64,000 nucleotides of DNA from Dipteronia dyeriana (GCA_032871835.1 CM065296.1:5528001-5592000); one strand, 5' to 3'; positions 32,601 to 46,017 are shown, counted from the stretch's first letter. Program-made: numbers and translations. The notes: generated by a model not told the origin, from the sequence alone.

Positions 32601-32639
32601 TGAACTCTGAGAAGATTCAGGCCCTTCAAAAAATGACTT

Positions 32640-33110
32640 CGCTAAGAACATAAAAAGAAGTGCAACGCTTAACAGAATGCTTAGCTTCCTTGGGTAGATT
32701 TATTTCAAATGCCACAGATAGATGTGCTCCCTTTTTCAAAGTGATCAAAAAGGGGAAAAGACTCGAATGGAATGAAGAGTGCGAGCAGACATTCCTGAAA
32801 TTCAAAGAGTACTTAGGGCAAGCTCTCATCCTTTCAAAACCTAAAATGGGAGAAATATTGCATTTGTACTTATCCAATACAGAATTAGCAGCAAGCTCGG
32901 TTCTAGTCAGGACAGAAGACGGAGTACAGATGCCAGTGTACTACACCAGCAAGGCTCTTCTTCTAGTTGAAACCAGGTATTCACAGGTAGAAAAAATGGC
33001 TCTAGCATTGGTTTCGGCAGCAAGGAAACTGAGGCAATACTTTCAGGCTCATACGATCCAGGTTCTCACCGATTGCCCACTTAAGTAAATCCTACAGAAG
33101 CCAGAAATTT
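32640..33110 (+). pseudogene. Tat-type RNase H (first)
   Basis: Includes GRFISNATDRCAPFFKV of the connection domain, then LHLYLSNTELAASSVLVR, PVYYTSKALL and YSQVEKMALALV, and ends QVLTDCPLK before a stop at 33086. The pattern is the usual gypsy RNase H that follows RT. Confidence 0.75.
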
Positions 33111-33249
33111 CAGGGAGATTAACTAAATGGGCAATCGAGCTGAGTGAATTCAACATTCAATACATCCCTAGGACATCACTCAAAGGCCCAGTGGTGACAG
33201 ATTTTATAGCAGAATTCATAGAACCAAACCTAGAAGCAAAAAGGATGTT

Positions 33250-33810
33250 GGACAAGAGTTTCTCTTGGAGGTTATATGTCGATGGTTCCTCGAACACTCA
33301 TGGCAGTGGGGCAAGGATCATGGTATGCACCCCGGAAGGAGATGATGTTGAATGTGCCATGAGATTCGACTTCAAAGCAACAAATAACCAAGCTGAATAT
33401 GAGGCATTACTAGCAGGACTTAGAGTTTGCATAGCTCTCTGAGCAGACGAGGTTGAGATATTCAGTGACTCATAAATAGTCGTAAACCAAGTTTCAGACG
33501 AGTATCAGGTCAGAGATGAAGGTATGATGGTTTATTTGGGCATAACAAAATAACTCTTCTAAAAGTTCAAGGAATACAGGATTGTCCAGATCCCTAGAGA
33601 AGAAAATGAGAAGGCAGACGCTTTGTCCAAATTAGCATCAACAACAACCACAATCAGGCAAAAAAGTATCCCGGTTGCACATTTTCTCAGACCGAGTATA
33701 GTTGAGCCGAAAAACTTTAAAGTCAGAGAAATCCGAACACCGTTAGACGGTTGGATGACTCAGTTAAAAAGATATCTGGAAGAAGGTGTACTCCCGGAAG
33801 ATCCTTTATA
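33250..33810 (+). pseudogene. Second (plant-acquired-type) RNase H of Tat element
   Basis: SWRLYVDGSSNTHGSG (about 33268-33315) and NNQAEYEALLAGL (about 33386-33424) are the signatures of the additional RNase H found in Tat elements. Stops at about 33440 and 33471 break it. A later segment KADALSKLAS (about 33614-33643) ends the domain. Confidence 0.75.
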
Positions 33811-33989
33811 AGCCAAACGCATCAAGTACCGGTCAGCAAGATACACATTGATTGGAGGAGAACTGTACAGAAGAGGGTTTTCTCGAACACTCCAAAGATG
33901 TGTATCAGAGGAAGATGCATATCGGATACTATAGGAAATCCACAACGAAGTATACGGAAACCATACTAGGGGCAGAAGTTTAGCACACA

Positions 33990-34990
33990 AGGTACTCAGG
34001 TAAGGTTACTATTGGCCCTCTTTGTTATCGGATGCATAACGATGCTTAGAAAGCTGTAATGCTTGCCAAAGGATCGCCGATGATATTCGGCAGCCTCCCG
34101 AACAACTTAAAAGCCTCAGATCCCCATGGCCATTTGTCATGTGGGGACTAGACTTAATTGGTCCAATGCCAGCAGGAACAGGGGGTGGAGCTAAGCACTT
34201 AATTGTGGTCGTTGATTATTTCACATATGGGTAGAAGCTGAAGCGTTAGTACATATCATGGAAGCAAATACCACAAACTTTGTGAAAAAAAAAATATACT
34301 TTGTAGATTTGAAGTCCCAAATACTATTATCACTAACAGCGACACCCAGTTCGACAATCAAAAGTTCAGGCAACTGTGCAACGAGTACCAAATTACAAAT
34401 TATTATGCCACACCTGCCCACCATCAAATAAATGGACAAGTTGAAGCAATAAACAAAATCATCAAGCACACACTCAAAGCAAAGTTATATGCTAAGAAAG
34501 GCAGTTGGGTTGAGAAACTTCTTGAAGTATTATGGGCGTATCGGACGACAACAAGAACTTCTATAGGAGAGACTCCTTTCTCTTTGGCATTTGGAACATA
34601 AGTTGTTATCCCGGTAGTAACACTGTACATGTCACCTAGGGTCAGGTTATATGATGAAAATCAGAATGTTGATATGCTGTTACAGAGCTTAGATGATTTG
34701 GAAGAGAAAAGGGAGAAATCCTGACTACGAAACGCGGCATATCAACAAAGAATAGCCCGTCACTATAGTTCTCATGTTCGGATTCAGAAGTTCTAGTTAG
34801 GAGACCTGGTGCTCAAAAGAGTATCGCTGAACACAAATAACAAAGTTGTAGGCTCGTTGGTTGATAAATATGAAGGCCCATACAAGATTGAAGGAATAGT
34901 TGGTCATGAGGCATACTAGATCGCCCGACCAGATGGAGGGATTTTACCCCGACCATGCAATACCCAATATTTAAAGTTTTTTTATCTTTA
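33990..34990 (+). pseudogene. Tat-type integrase, broken
   Basis: Contains the zinc-binding CNACQR segment (near 34055), the core start WPFVMWGLDLIGPMP (about 34128-34172), HHQINGQVEAINK (about 34420-34460), YRTT and GETPFSL (about 34540-34590), and the tail LVDKYEGPYKI (about 34855-34890). Frame changes and stops occur throughout. No chromodomain is seen, consistent with Tat. Confidence 0.7.
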
Positions 34991-34999
34991 AAGTTTGTT

Positions 35000-35880
35000 T
35001 CCTTTTTCTAGTCAAGATAATTTTGTTAGTCATGATATTTTTTAGCTTGAGATTTATCATATTGTTAGTTTTGCAGTTATGAATAAAAACTCGACATGGG
35101 ATTTCAGAAATCTAAGCACATGATAATAAGAACATGTGAAAGAGCACATGATAATAAGAACATGTGAAAGAGCACATGATAATAAGAACATGTGAAGATG
35201 AGCATATGTTAATGAGGACATGAAGAAATTGATTACATAATAGAAATAAAATGCTCAGGGCCATTAATTTGGCAAAAATCCAGAATGGGCGGAGAAGCTC
35301 AAAGGAGCATGCCAGCCAAGCAAGGTCAACCAAGACCTTAGCCAAAAGGCAAACCCGATGCACCAGATTCTGGGAAAATAGCTCGGGGAACAGTCAGGAA
35401 AATCCCGGTGAGATGTGTAGCTGTGTTGAGCAATTTAAAGCTTAATGATTCAGCAAACCCTTACGCGGACAACACTATAAGACGTCCTCAGTGACTTGCG
35501 CAAGGACTCGAACGTATGATCGTGGTGAGCCTCGATGTGACGTTCAGGTAGCAACCGAGTATGAAGCACAAGTATAAATCTACTTGCCTTTTTCGAGATG
35601 ACTCGGTTAATAACATTAGCCAGTTTAATAAGATAATTGGCGTACGAAATCGAGTTTAATAAGATACTTTGCATTTAAAGAGTCACCCAGACAATGTTTG
35701 CCAATTTAATAAGATACTTGGCGTATGAAATCGAGTTTAATAAGATACTCGGCGTTTAAAGAGTCCCCCAGACTATTAGTCAGTTAAATAAGATACTTAA
35801 AGACATCCCAATTCATAACAAAGCAGTTGGCAAAAAGAAAAAATGGAGCTTTATTAATTAAAATGAATCTTCACAAATAC
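35000..35880. other. Gypsy non-coding spacer with short direct repeats
   Basis: A 31-bp direct repeat built on AAGAACATGTGAAAGAGCAC and GATAAT runs at about 35117-35200. A second set, AATTTAATAAGATACTTGGCGT and relatives, occurs about four times at 35620-35800. No coding region. Confidence 0.65.
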
Positions 35881-35882
35881 GC

Positions 35883-38435
35883 CTAAGGTGAGGCTGGAGA
35901 TTTGGAAACCTTGCCAATACTCGGGTCAAGCACCATCTCATACTCACGGAGGAGACTCTCATTCGAAGGCCAGGTGATTGTGTCGATCGAATCATCCATC
36001 CATTTGTTGTATTCCGTTCCAGGGATCAGTCCAACGTCAAGCTTCGACCCATCCACACCAACCTCCTGACTAGCATAAAAGGTCAAAAAAGAATGCTCCG
36101 ATGGGACCTCCAAATGCATAGGATGTGGCTCTTTACCTTAGCTACGATAGTATGATCTTCATTCCTTTATCTGAGTCCAAAGAGATTCCAAGGACAAGTC
36201 TACATGGTTTTTGATCGATAGCTCCCAGTTGGCTCAAGCCTTATCAGTCGCCCGATTTTTGACTTTGAAGAATTCACCAGCTGAAACTCCGTAAGGAGTA
36301 GGGCATCATAGGCTAGGGACCTCTTAAAGTGATCAACCCCTTGAACTTCAAGTTCCAGCCTAGCCTCATTCGAAAGGGATTCAAATGTCAGAGCCTGGCG
36401 TTCAAGAACTTTAGTTTTTTTATTCGTAAGATGATTTGGCCTGCTCAACCTCTTGTTTAGCTTTGAGCATCGACTCTTGGGCATCAGACATTAAATTTTG
36501 GAAGGATACAACCTTCTCTTCTACAGAAGCTCTCTCCTCGGCCTTCATTTGTTTAGCCAAGCAGTGATCGGTAAATTCTTGGGCAGAGCTCACCTCCCTT
36601 TGATAGGCCGCCTCAATCTGAGCACAACTGTCCCCACTCTCCTTCAACTGAGCTTTAAGACGTCTTATCTGATCGACTTGATGTTGTTGCATCTGAACAA
36701 ACTTAGCAAACTCAGTAACCACCTGCAGGGAAGAATGAGTTAAAAATCTAAGACAAGCATTAAGGCAAGAGTAGGGATAGAAGACTTACGTAAGACACAC
36801 TATTGAAAATGTTTTTAAGAAGATAAGTCGGGGAACCATTCCGAAAATGGCTCCAGTGGTCATCCCCGATAAAAGCCCGACCAGATGACATCGTCCTCAA
36901 TATATCTTATGGGTGGGACATGTGGGATTACCCGAGGATCCTACTCCTGCATCCGTAACTTTAGGGGATAAAGAATCATTATTCATATTGTCCGAAGTTT
37001 CCACTCCTCCCAAAGGCGCCTCAGCTTGGACACTCGGGGAAACTCTAGCATTGGCGTCATCGTCACTTGATTTAACAAATAACACCACCCAAGGAATCTT
37101 TTGAGGACGAGCAGGAGAGTCAGTTGCCTTCCTTTTCTCACTCCGAGTACTGTGGAAGCTGAGGTCAGCCGTAGGATCTTCTTGATCTTCTGTAATATCT
37201 TGAAAGGATTCAAAAAGATTAGGATGGAGGTTAGCCTGCTCATCAGGGGGTACCCTAACTCCTTCCTCATCTCTAACAGCAAACTGCTCGATGGGAATTT
37301 CATCGATTAGGGAGCTAGGCTCGCCAGACACTGCGCCACTAGGATGATCTCCCTGCTTACCTTCATCCTCAGACACCCTCTAAGCATTAGTAGTTTCAAC
37401 AGGGCCACTCGGCTCGCTTGACACCCCTACGGTCGGCTGAATGACTTCATGAATGTACTCAGGAATTTGCTCATCAGCTTTATCAAAATCCTCATCTGAC
37501 TCATCATCAGGCGAAACAAACCTTTCTTTATTTTGGAGAGAAGCTTCTTTACGACTCGCTTGAACAATCGATTTCACCTGGACATCGCAAACGATGTCTA
37601 CATCGTACATTGAATACAAACAAGTTAGAAAAGAGAACAAGATGAGAAAAGTAAGAACGCGAAAATTCTACTTACGTCATCTACGATAATCTGAAATCTG
37701 AGTAAAGAAGCCAAGTTCTATCATTTTCTTCTCATTAAAAAGATAGAATCTTCTCCTCTTTTCCAGAGTACGCACGGCCGCCCGAGCAAGTCTAGCCAAC
37801 TCGGCATCAGTATAAGTAGGTTTTGACTTGTTTCAATGATCAGGAGAGCAAAAGAAATGGGGAACCCTTAACATTTCCCGATCTTCCCCAGCTGAGAGTT
37901 CGACCTCAAGTCTCAAGTTCCCTCCAGTAAAGAACCAGTTATTCTTTCAGTGCTTGTTCGAGGTAGGAAAACCCTACACAAAGCCTTTCTTCTTGGCGTC
38001 CAAGGAAATATCAACTCATCGGTTCACCTTCGTCCCCTCAGAAATCCAGCTATCTGGCTGGTTGGATAGAAGAAAGTAAGTCTCAGTCTTACCAGATTGC
38101 TTTAGAGTATAAAAGTGTCTAATTTCACGAGGGGAAGACGGTGGCAAGTTCATTCGGCTCCACATGTGCCACATACACATCAAGATCCTATAGTTGTTCG
38201 GGGCAAGCTGGGCTGGAGCAATTCTCGATTCGGTAAGAAACCAAGCAATAAAATGCTGGAGGGGAAGAGTCACACCACAATAGAGCACAGACCCATAAAT
38301 CGCAACCATGCCCGGAAGAGGGTTCCATGCGGCTCTACTACCAGAAGGAGCCATTAGAACTGAATCATCCAGATCAAACCGAGCGCGGTACTTTTCAATT
38401 TCAGCTTCCCCAACCACATTCGGCTCGACATCATA
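35883..38435 (-). pseudogene. Antisense gene of the gypsy element, Transposase_28-like (PF04195) N-part
   Basis: Read leftwards. 38435-38016 carries GMVAIYGSVLYCGVTLPLQHF, WFLTESRIAPAQLAPN and MWSRMNLPP, the pattern of the 'putative gypsy type transposon' domain. 37640-36897 is acidic and low-complexity, and 36722-36200 is a coiled coil (AEERASVEEKVVSFQNLM, KQEVEQAKSSYE). It ends at about 35883. It is split by stops near 38014, 37380 and 36897 and by the copia-2 insertion at its upstream side; its start continues at 44266-44582. Antisense genes between pol and the 3' LTR are described in Retand-type elements; function unknown. Confidence 0.7.
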
Positions 38436-39690
38436 TGTTGGAACCAAATTCACCGATCACGCAGCGGAACGGATTTTTAAAATTTTTTATACAGATCGTA
38501 ATCTGTATCTGGGACCGGTGAACTTTTGATCGTTATTATTTTCGGAACAAATACATATAAAAATTATTACACTAATAAAATATATATGTAAATACAGAAA
38601 ATTGTAATTAATAAAAAAAATAGAACCATACCAACGTTTGGAGGCTCCTTCACTTTTCGATTTACTGCTGGTCAGTACCACTGATCTTCCTAGCTATTCC
38701 CGGGATAAGTAACTGCGTGTGGGCGCGTCACGATTCTCAAGAACTTAGGATGGAGGGTGTAGAAGAGAAAAGAATAAAAAAAAACTCTTTCTTTTTATTA
38801 ATGAACAACACTTGTACATAAAACCTTTTCTCTCTTTGTGGTGTTTGTTTATGCAAACACTTGCACAAAATAACTCACAAAAAAAAACACTCACTAGCCT
38901 TTTTTTTTATTTTTTAACCAAAAGCCAAAAGACCACTTTTTGTCTTTTGTTAAAAATACATATATCCTTTAAGTACCATTGATTCTCAAATGGACAATAA
39001 ATCCTACTTTCTCACGAAATTAGGAGAGCGCTCATATTGTCCAAGCACCGAATCAACCCTTAAGGGAACTACCATCTACTTCTCACAAGAAGGAGTAGAT
39101 TCCACTATTGTGTACAAACCTTCCCAGCCACAAGCCAAACCGCAATCCTAACATACGGAGTATATTGATCAGGAAATACATCTGACCTCACCCATGGTAT
39201 ATCAAAGACCACGATCTAACCTGAAGGAGTCGATAAGACACTCATGATTAAGATCACCCATATATAGCCATCATTAGTTGATATATATGAATATCATCGG
39301 TAAACGGATCTTTGTGTGAGATTCATATAGATCATGGCCCAGTCCTATATGATCACATCATACAAGGTGCCTCCATTCCCATATCTCATATGAATGATTC
39401 AGGATAGAATCACTATACATTACGGAATGGACCACAGCTATAGATTAATCACAAATAAAGTACCCAGCTTTATTTGCTATCTATGGACTCTTTAGATTGC
39501 ACGTCTCTTACTGTATCCATCTATATATGACACTCATATACACAGTTTGAGATTACATCCGGCAATCCAGGATGTCAATATATACACAAGTTTATAAAAT
39601 AAATAACATAACAGAATGAATTGAACCTTTCCTTTTATTTACTTAATAAATCCATTTACAAATTACATGCTTAGGGCATAAACCCCAACA
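38436..39690 (-). repeat. Copia-2 LTR, shorter copy
   Basis: 1255 bp. Matches 42287-44261 closely on both sides of a gap of about 720 bp that lies at ACATATATCCTTTAAG (near 38960 here). Confidence 0.9.
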
Positions 39691-39704
39691 ATCTCCCACT
39701 TGCA

Positions 39705-40917
39705 CTAAAGCATGTGAGGCATGTCTCGTAACCCTAGACCATCTAGGTGACCCGAAAGCACTTTAGCCGGTAAGGTCTTCGTAAATGGATCAGCATGATT
39801 GTCTTGTGAGGCTATCTTGGTGACGATAACATCTCCTCTCTGCACTATCTCTCTTATGAGATGATACTTTCTCTCTATATGCTTCCCTCTCTTGTGGCTT
39901 CTTGGTTCTTTGGAATTAGCCACAGCACCACTGTTATCACAATAAAGTGTGATGGGCTTATCCAGGTCTGGAACAACTTCCAGATCACTCAAGAACTTAC
40001 GGAGCCAAACAACCTCTTTAGCAGCTTCACAAGCAGCTACATATTCGGCTTCCATGGTGGAGTCAGCAATGCAAGATTGCTTGATACTTCTCCACACAAT
40101 GGCTACACCACCCATGGTGAATACTGATCCAGACATGGATTTTCTAGAATCCCTGTCTGACTGAAAATCAGAATCCGTGTATCCTAACGGGATCAAATCA
40201 TGTCCGGAATACACTAGCATATAATCTCTCGTTCTTCGAAGATACTTGAGAATAGTCTTGACAGCAACCCAATGATCCAATCCTGGGTTGGACTGGTATC
40301 TGCTGACTACTCCCACTGCATAGCAGATGTCCAGTCTAGTGCATAACACAGCATACATGAGACTACCTACTGCTGATGCATAGGGAACACGTCTCATATC
40401 CTCAACTTCTTGAGGTGTCTTAGGACACTGTTCCTTAGAAAAGTGAACTCTATATCTGGAAGGTAAATTAGCTTTCTTGGAGTTTTGCATTGAAAATCGT
40501 ACAAGAATCTTGTCGATATATGATGCCTGAGACAGTGCTATAAGTTTGTTCTTATGATCCCTTATAAGTTGGATCCCTTATAAGTTGGATCCCTAGAACA
40601 TAACTTGCCTCTCCCAAATCTTTCATTTGGAATTGGCTAGCCAGCCAGCCTTTTACATTAGACAACACTCCTACATCATTCCCAATGAATTGGATATCAT
40701 CTACGTATCGGACCAAGAAAGTTACTTTTTTATCAATGATGTGCTTGTAGACACAAGGCTCATCGACGTTTTGCTCGAAGCCATAGGTTTTGATCACATC
40801 ATCAAACCTAATGTTCTAGGATCTAGATGTTTGCTTAAGTCCATAGATGGACCTTTGCAGCTTGCAAACCTTTTGCTCTTGATCTGGAGACACGAATCCC
40901 TCTGGTTGCATCATTAG
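39705..40917 (-). pseudogene. Copia-2 polyprotein: RT end and RNase H
   Basis: 40797-40552 holds the RT palm end with FLVRYVDDIQF and the thumb FQMKDLGEA. 40490-39705 is a complete-looking copia RNase H region: YASAVGSLMYAVLCTR, DYMLVYSGHDL, TDSDFQSDRDS, STMEAEYVAACEAAKE, CDNSGAVAN, and the end LGLRDMPHML. Upstream, 40917-40800 reads SPDQEQKVCKLQRSIYGLKQ with a TAG after the Ser-Arg-Ser, then a frame break near 40550. Everything before is deleted. Confidence 0.85.
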
Positions 40918-40929
40918 TTGATATATCGT

Positions 40930-42286
40930 TTGCGAGAATTTGAAGTAATGCAGAAGACATTGTTGAAATAAATAAAACATTCATTCAGTCATTTATTTAA
41001 AACAAGTGCGGGTGCTTTGGTATTAATTTAAACATGATGCATGAACATGTTAAACGAACTAGAACTACCCTAAAAATAGTTACTATACCACGACAATCCA
41101 ACATACCACAAAAAAATGCCGCCTTAGGGTCGGTCAAATCTTTGTATGTTGGACCGAGACATTCTCAATCAAATGATATTCTAGAATAACTCTTATTCCA
41201 TATCACTCAACCATCGTTTATTCAGTCAGGTTTTTAATTAACAAACTTAATCAAAACCTTCGTGAGTGTAACCTACCATTTCAGATCTCATGAACTTAAC
41301 TCGAGAATTGCCGCCTTAGGGTCGGTCAATCCCGAAATACCCTTAGAAATCCTATCCGTTAGGATGTCAACCTTGGTATTGACCTTTGTGGAAACCCTCC
41401 TTAGGGAGGACGAAAGCAAAGCTGTCACGAGGCCCCACTCGGATCTCACGATGTTGAACTAATGATGGAGACCGCGGGATATATATGTCATATATCCCTC
41501 TCCCACTCACTATTTTAAAACTAGGGTTTTCTATTATCCGTTAATGCACCTAGACTCTACAGGATCAAACGGCTAACTTTAATCAAGTTATCTAATGCAT
41601 TAACTAATTCATTATTAGAAACAATTTCTAATTAACTAATAAATTATTAATGATTTTTAACAATTAAAAATCTAATCTATTAGTAAATAGTCTAAGTCGT
41701 TGTAAACTATTTACTAAGCTCAGATTATTATGAAAATGTTTACCAAGTTTTAACTATTAAAACTCTAACACAATTTTCGGTTCATTTATAATTAGACAAT
41801 TAATCAAATTAATCCTAATTACAATAAATGACCATATTAATCTAATTTATTAAACTCTTTAATAACTAGATTAATATTAATGAGAATTACCAAGTTTTTT
41901 AACAATTAAAAAAAAAACTAATCCCATTTTCATAGCCAATTTATGTATTTATCCATTTTAATCACATTAAAAAAAATACACAAAATATAAGTTATGATGC
42001 ATGTATGACATATCAAATATATTTGTGTAGGCACTTCTATTCTAAATGACAAACGTATGCATGACAATGCTTTTTTTCATCACATAATATAAAGCATACA
42101 TGAATTGACCGAGTACTGTGGATTATTTAACCAAAAAAAATTTGGAATCTAAAAATACAAAAATACCCCCAAGGCATTCCTTGGACTTCTTGTAATTTCC
42201 AAGTCTTCCATTCTCTTCAGGTCATCTCGATTCATCTCATGAATTTTTCTTCACGATTTTTCCAGGTCTTCAACATAGGTTACATT
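40930..42286 (-). other. Copia-2 leader region (non-coding), with a duplicated 21-bp motif
   Basis: TGCCGCCTTAGGGTCGGTCA occurs at about 41118-41138 and 41309-41329. I do not see an initiator-Met primer-binding site beside the LTR at 42286. AT-rich otherwise. Confidence 0.5.
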
Positions 42287-44261
42287 TGTTGGAACCAAAT
42301 TCACCGATCACGCAACGGAAACGGGATTTTAATTTTTTTTTTATACAGATCGTAATCTGTATCTGGAACCGGTGAACTTTTGATCGTTATTATTTTCGGA
42401 ACAAATACATTAAAAATTATTACACTAATAAAATATATATGTAAATACAGGAAATTGTGATCAATAAAAAAAAAATAGAACCATACCAACGTTTGGAGAC
42501 TCCTTCACTTTTCAATTTGCTCCTAGTCAGTACCACTGATCTTCCTAGCTATTCCCGGGATTGATAACTGCGTGTGGGCGCGTCACGATTCTCAGGAACT
42601 TAGGATGGAGGGTGTAAAAGAGAAAAGAATAAAAAAAAACTCTTTCTTTTTATTAATGAACAACACTTGTACATAAAACCTTTTCTCTCTTTGTGGTGTT
42701 TGTTCATGCACACACTTGCACAAAATAACTCACAAAAAAAAAACACTCACTAGCCTTTTTTTTATTTTTTAACCAAAAGCCAAAAGACCACTTTTTGTCT
42801 TTTGTTAAAAATATATATATGTGAGTTGCTGTGCGTTTCACGCACAACAACATTTTTTTTATTTTTTATAAAAATATCTTATATTTAATATTTAAAAATT
42901 TAATCAAATCTATATTTGATTTTTAAAAACTTTCAAATAAAAATATCTCATATCTTTAATTTGATTTTAATTTTGAATTCAAACTATTTAAATTCAAAAA
43001 TAAATTATTTAATTTAATAAAATAAAATAATCACATTATCTTATTTTATTCAAAAATAAATATCAACATACACCCTCCATTTAGTGATTAATAACATAAT
43101 TAAATAATCTCATTATTTAAGTTATTTAATCACCATTATCTATTAATTAAATAATCTCATTATTCAATTAATTCCCGAATAAATACGTGTCACTTTCGTA
43201 ACACAATTAACTGGACAATCCAATTAATTAACCGTGATCCTTGTTACCTAAATCGATAGGGCTAGCAAGGGGACCTAATGGACCCACAGTATTTTAAGCT
43301 CCAATAATCCTCAGAATCATTAATTAAACTCTTTAATTAATATTCTTTGATTATTAACTCCGGTGTTATTCCACTAAAAACCCGAAACTGCACTCTCTCA
43401 ACTGCAGACATTTTTACACAGACCAATACAACTTGGTGTCCATCGATATAACTATTACATATGGTGTGATCCTCCACAATAGTTCATAATTAGAGCTGGG
43501 TCATAATGTCCGTTATACCCCTCTAATTACATATATCCTTTAAGTACCATTGATTCTCTAATGGACAATAAATCCTACTTCCTCACGGAATTAGGAGAGC
43601 GCTCATATTGTCCAAGCACTGAATCAACCCTTAAGGGAACTACCATCTACTTTTCACAAGAAGGAGTGGATTCCACTATTGTGTACAAACCTTCCCAGCC
43701 ACAAGCCAAACCGCAATCCCAACATACGGAGTATATTGATCAGGAAATACATCTGACCTCACCCATGGTATATCAAAGACCACGATCTAATCTGAAGGAG
43801 TCGATAAGACACTCATGATTAAGATCACCCATATATAGCCATCATTAGTTGATATATATGAATATCATCGATAAACGGATCTTTGTGTGAGATTCATATA
43901 GATCATGGCCCAGTCCTATATGATCACATCATACAAGGTGCCTCCATTCCCATATCTCATATGAATAATTCAGGATAGAATCATTGTACATTACGGAATG
44001 GACCACAACTATAGATTAACCACAAATAATGTACCCAGCTTTATTTGCTATCTATGGACTCTTTAGATTGCACGTCTCTTACTGTATCCATCTATATATG
44101 ACACTCATATACACAGTTTAAGATTACATCCGGCAATCCAGGATGTTAATATATACACAAGTTTATAAAATAAATAACATAACAGAATGAATTGAACCTT
44201 TCCTTTTATTTACTTCATAAATCCATTTACAAATTACATGCTTAGGGCATAAACCCCAACA
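42287..44261 (-). repeat. Copia-2 LTR, longer copy
   Basis: 1975 bp, containing about 720 bp (about 42820-43525) absent from the other LTR. Confidence 0.9.
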
Positions 44262-44265
44262 TCAT

Positions 44266-45010
44266 ATACACTCGGGAAATCGAGTTAGAAGAGAATTCGA
44301 GATGCACTATGTTCATCTTCAACATCCTTCTCCTTAACTACTTGCCTCCTAATTTGAATGCCGCTTGAACCATATTTGTGAACCATATGGTTACTCTGAT
44401 AGAGGAACCCTGTGATCAGAAACGAGAGATTCATAATTGGAAAAAGATTCACAACTAGAACTTAAACGAATGTCAGGATATAGCCCGGAAACATCAATAT
44501 CTAAAAAAACCAGGCTCATCAGGAGGGATTTCCCCCAATAATCTATGAACACAAGAAACCAATTGAAAATCTCCACGCTCAATCGCTTCGAAAGCTATAA
44601 CAAAAAGGTGCTGTCGTGAAACAAGATCCATCTGAACTGACCTTTAAAGCAGAATCAAAGAAATTAGGACAAGCTTCGATGAAGAATCTTCCGTGCGTAA
44701 GAAAAGTCTGGGTTATTTGTTTCTGTCTGCGAAAAAATGAACCATAACAGCTTCTTTCTAGTTTAAATAGGCTATTCAAAAAGTCGAAGACACGAAACTC
44801 TAGGGTCTCAAAAAGCGGGAAAAATCAAAAGAAGGATTTAATGACGTATACGGCGTATCAGATAATTCATAAGTCCCGCTCATAAATGCTGCCAGAGAAA
44901 CCGAGTTGTTAAAGGACACGTGTCTTGGAAAGAACTGACCAAGCCTTCTGAATTTCAAAACGTCATAATCATTGAGATCTTGTGTGAGGGACAAATTGCA
45001 CATGCGTGGT
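44266..45010 (-). pseudogene. Start side of the gypsy antisense gene
   Basis: This continues the antisense gene across the copia-2 insertion. At the joint, SNSISRVY (from 44290) leads into DVEPNVVGE at 38430. Short segments 44582-44391 and 44779-44579 and 45003-44800 are in different frames and carry no recognised domain. The true start is uncertain. Confidence 0.45.
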
Positions 45011-45147
45011 AACTATTAAAACACGTCATGTGAAGCGTTGTTTAAGGATTATTCCTGTATTAATGAGGCATAAAAGGTCAGAAAGTCGATTAAAATACTT
45101 TTTCCAACAACAAAATCATTCTCGGTAAAAATATTTTAAGAGGGTAT

Positions 45148-46012
45148 TGTTATATGTATATTTTGTCGAATGTACGCATCACCGATAGGTATGACAATCT
45201 CTTAATTTTTTTTTTCCAGATGGGCATCCGAGTTGGCATCTAGAAGATACTCTTCAAGACATCATAAAGGAATAAGAACCCGAGTAAGTCTGAACACGGG
45301 TATTCGGCATGTTATGTCCTACTCGGGACATAGTACTTAGCACATTATGTTCTACTTGGGACAATACGGGAAATCCGAATAAAGAAATATAACAAACGAT
45401 TCACACGTGGGTTAGCCAAGAATCATGCTCCAACACGCAAGACATCCGTATCAAAGGAAGCTTCTAGAAAGATAATACACCAAACAGGAAGCAAGTCCAA
45501 ATTAGGCAAGGACTCTATCATTCTAGAAGATTGCACATCGATTACGAGAATAAAATCCTAAATCAGAATGTGTAATTAGAGTCCCACGAAGATCTAGTTT
45601 CAACAAAAGATCTCCGAAACAAGAAAGAAGATAAAGACGATTCTAACAAACAACCAATCGTAATTAAATACAAAATCTTTTCCTTACTTGTACAACAAGG
45701 ATTAGGGTTTTATACATGTATAAATAGACCCATAATCTCATTGTTTAAAGAAATAGAACGATATATATAGAAAAAATCACTACAAGAGAGAGACAAAAGA
45801 GATCGAGTGGTGTAATTCTTCATTTAAATAGTGAATTTGGCTTGGTTGTATATTCAGCCACCCGTGGACGTTTCTCCGATCACCGAAGTTTTATCACGTA
45901 AACTCGTGTCTTAATAACTTCAATTGTATTATCTTTCTCTTTCTATTTTGACAGGTCATAACCAAATCCAACATTGTTGATTTTCTCATCCATTGATAAA
46001 TCAACGTCAACA
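45148..46012 (+). repeat. 3' LTR of the gypsy element
   Basis: Begins TGTTATATGTATATTTTG and ends CGTCAACA, directly followed by the duplication GATGT. Confidence 0.9.
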
Positions 46013-46017
46013 GATGT

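Larger units (their letters stand above)
38436..44261 (-). mobile_element. Copia-2 retrotransposon inserted in the gypsy element, internally deleted
   Basis: Element sense is the minus strand. Long terminal repeats are 38436-39690 (downstream LTR) and 42287-44261 (upstream LTR), each TGTTGGAACC...CCCCAACA on the plus strand. The duplication TCATA lies at 38431-38435 and 44262-44266. A purine tract (AAGTGGGAGAT on the minus strand) touches the LTR at 39691. Only the end of RT and RNase H remain of the coding region; gag, protease and integrase are missing. Confidence 0.9.
28356..46012 (+). mobile_element. Ty3/gypsy retrotransposon, Tat/Retand-like, 17.7 kb including an insertion
   Basis: The LTRs are 28356-29221 (866 bp) and 45148-46012 (865 bp), both TGTTATATG...TCAACA. 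The 5-bp duplication GATGT occurs at 28351-28355 and 46013-46017. The primer-binding region (TGGCGCTAG from 29224) follows the left LTR, and a purine tract (AAGAGGG, about 45138-45144) precedes the right one. Pol is followed by about 10 kb that includes an antisense gene, typical of Tat-lineage elements such as Retand. A second RNase H after the first also points to Tat. Interrupted by copia-2 at 38436-44261. All genes are broken. Confidence 0.9.

Noticed and set aside
43561..43818. 85-codon frame inside the copia-2 LTR
   Set aside because: LTR sequence; the equivalent in the other LTR is interrupted by a stop.
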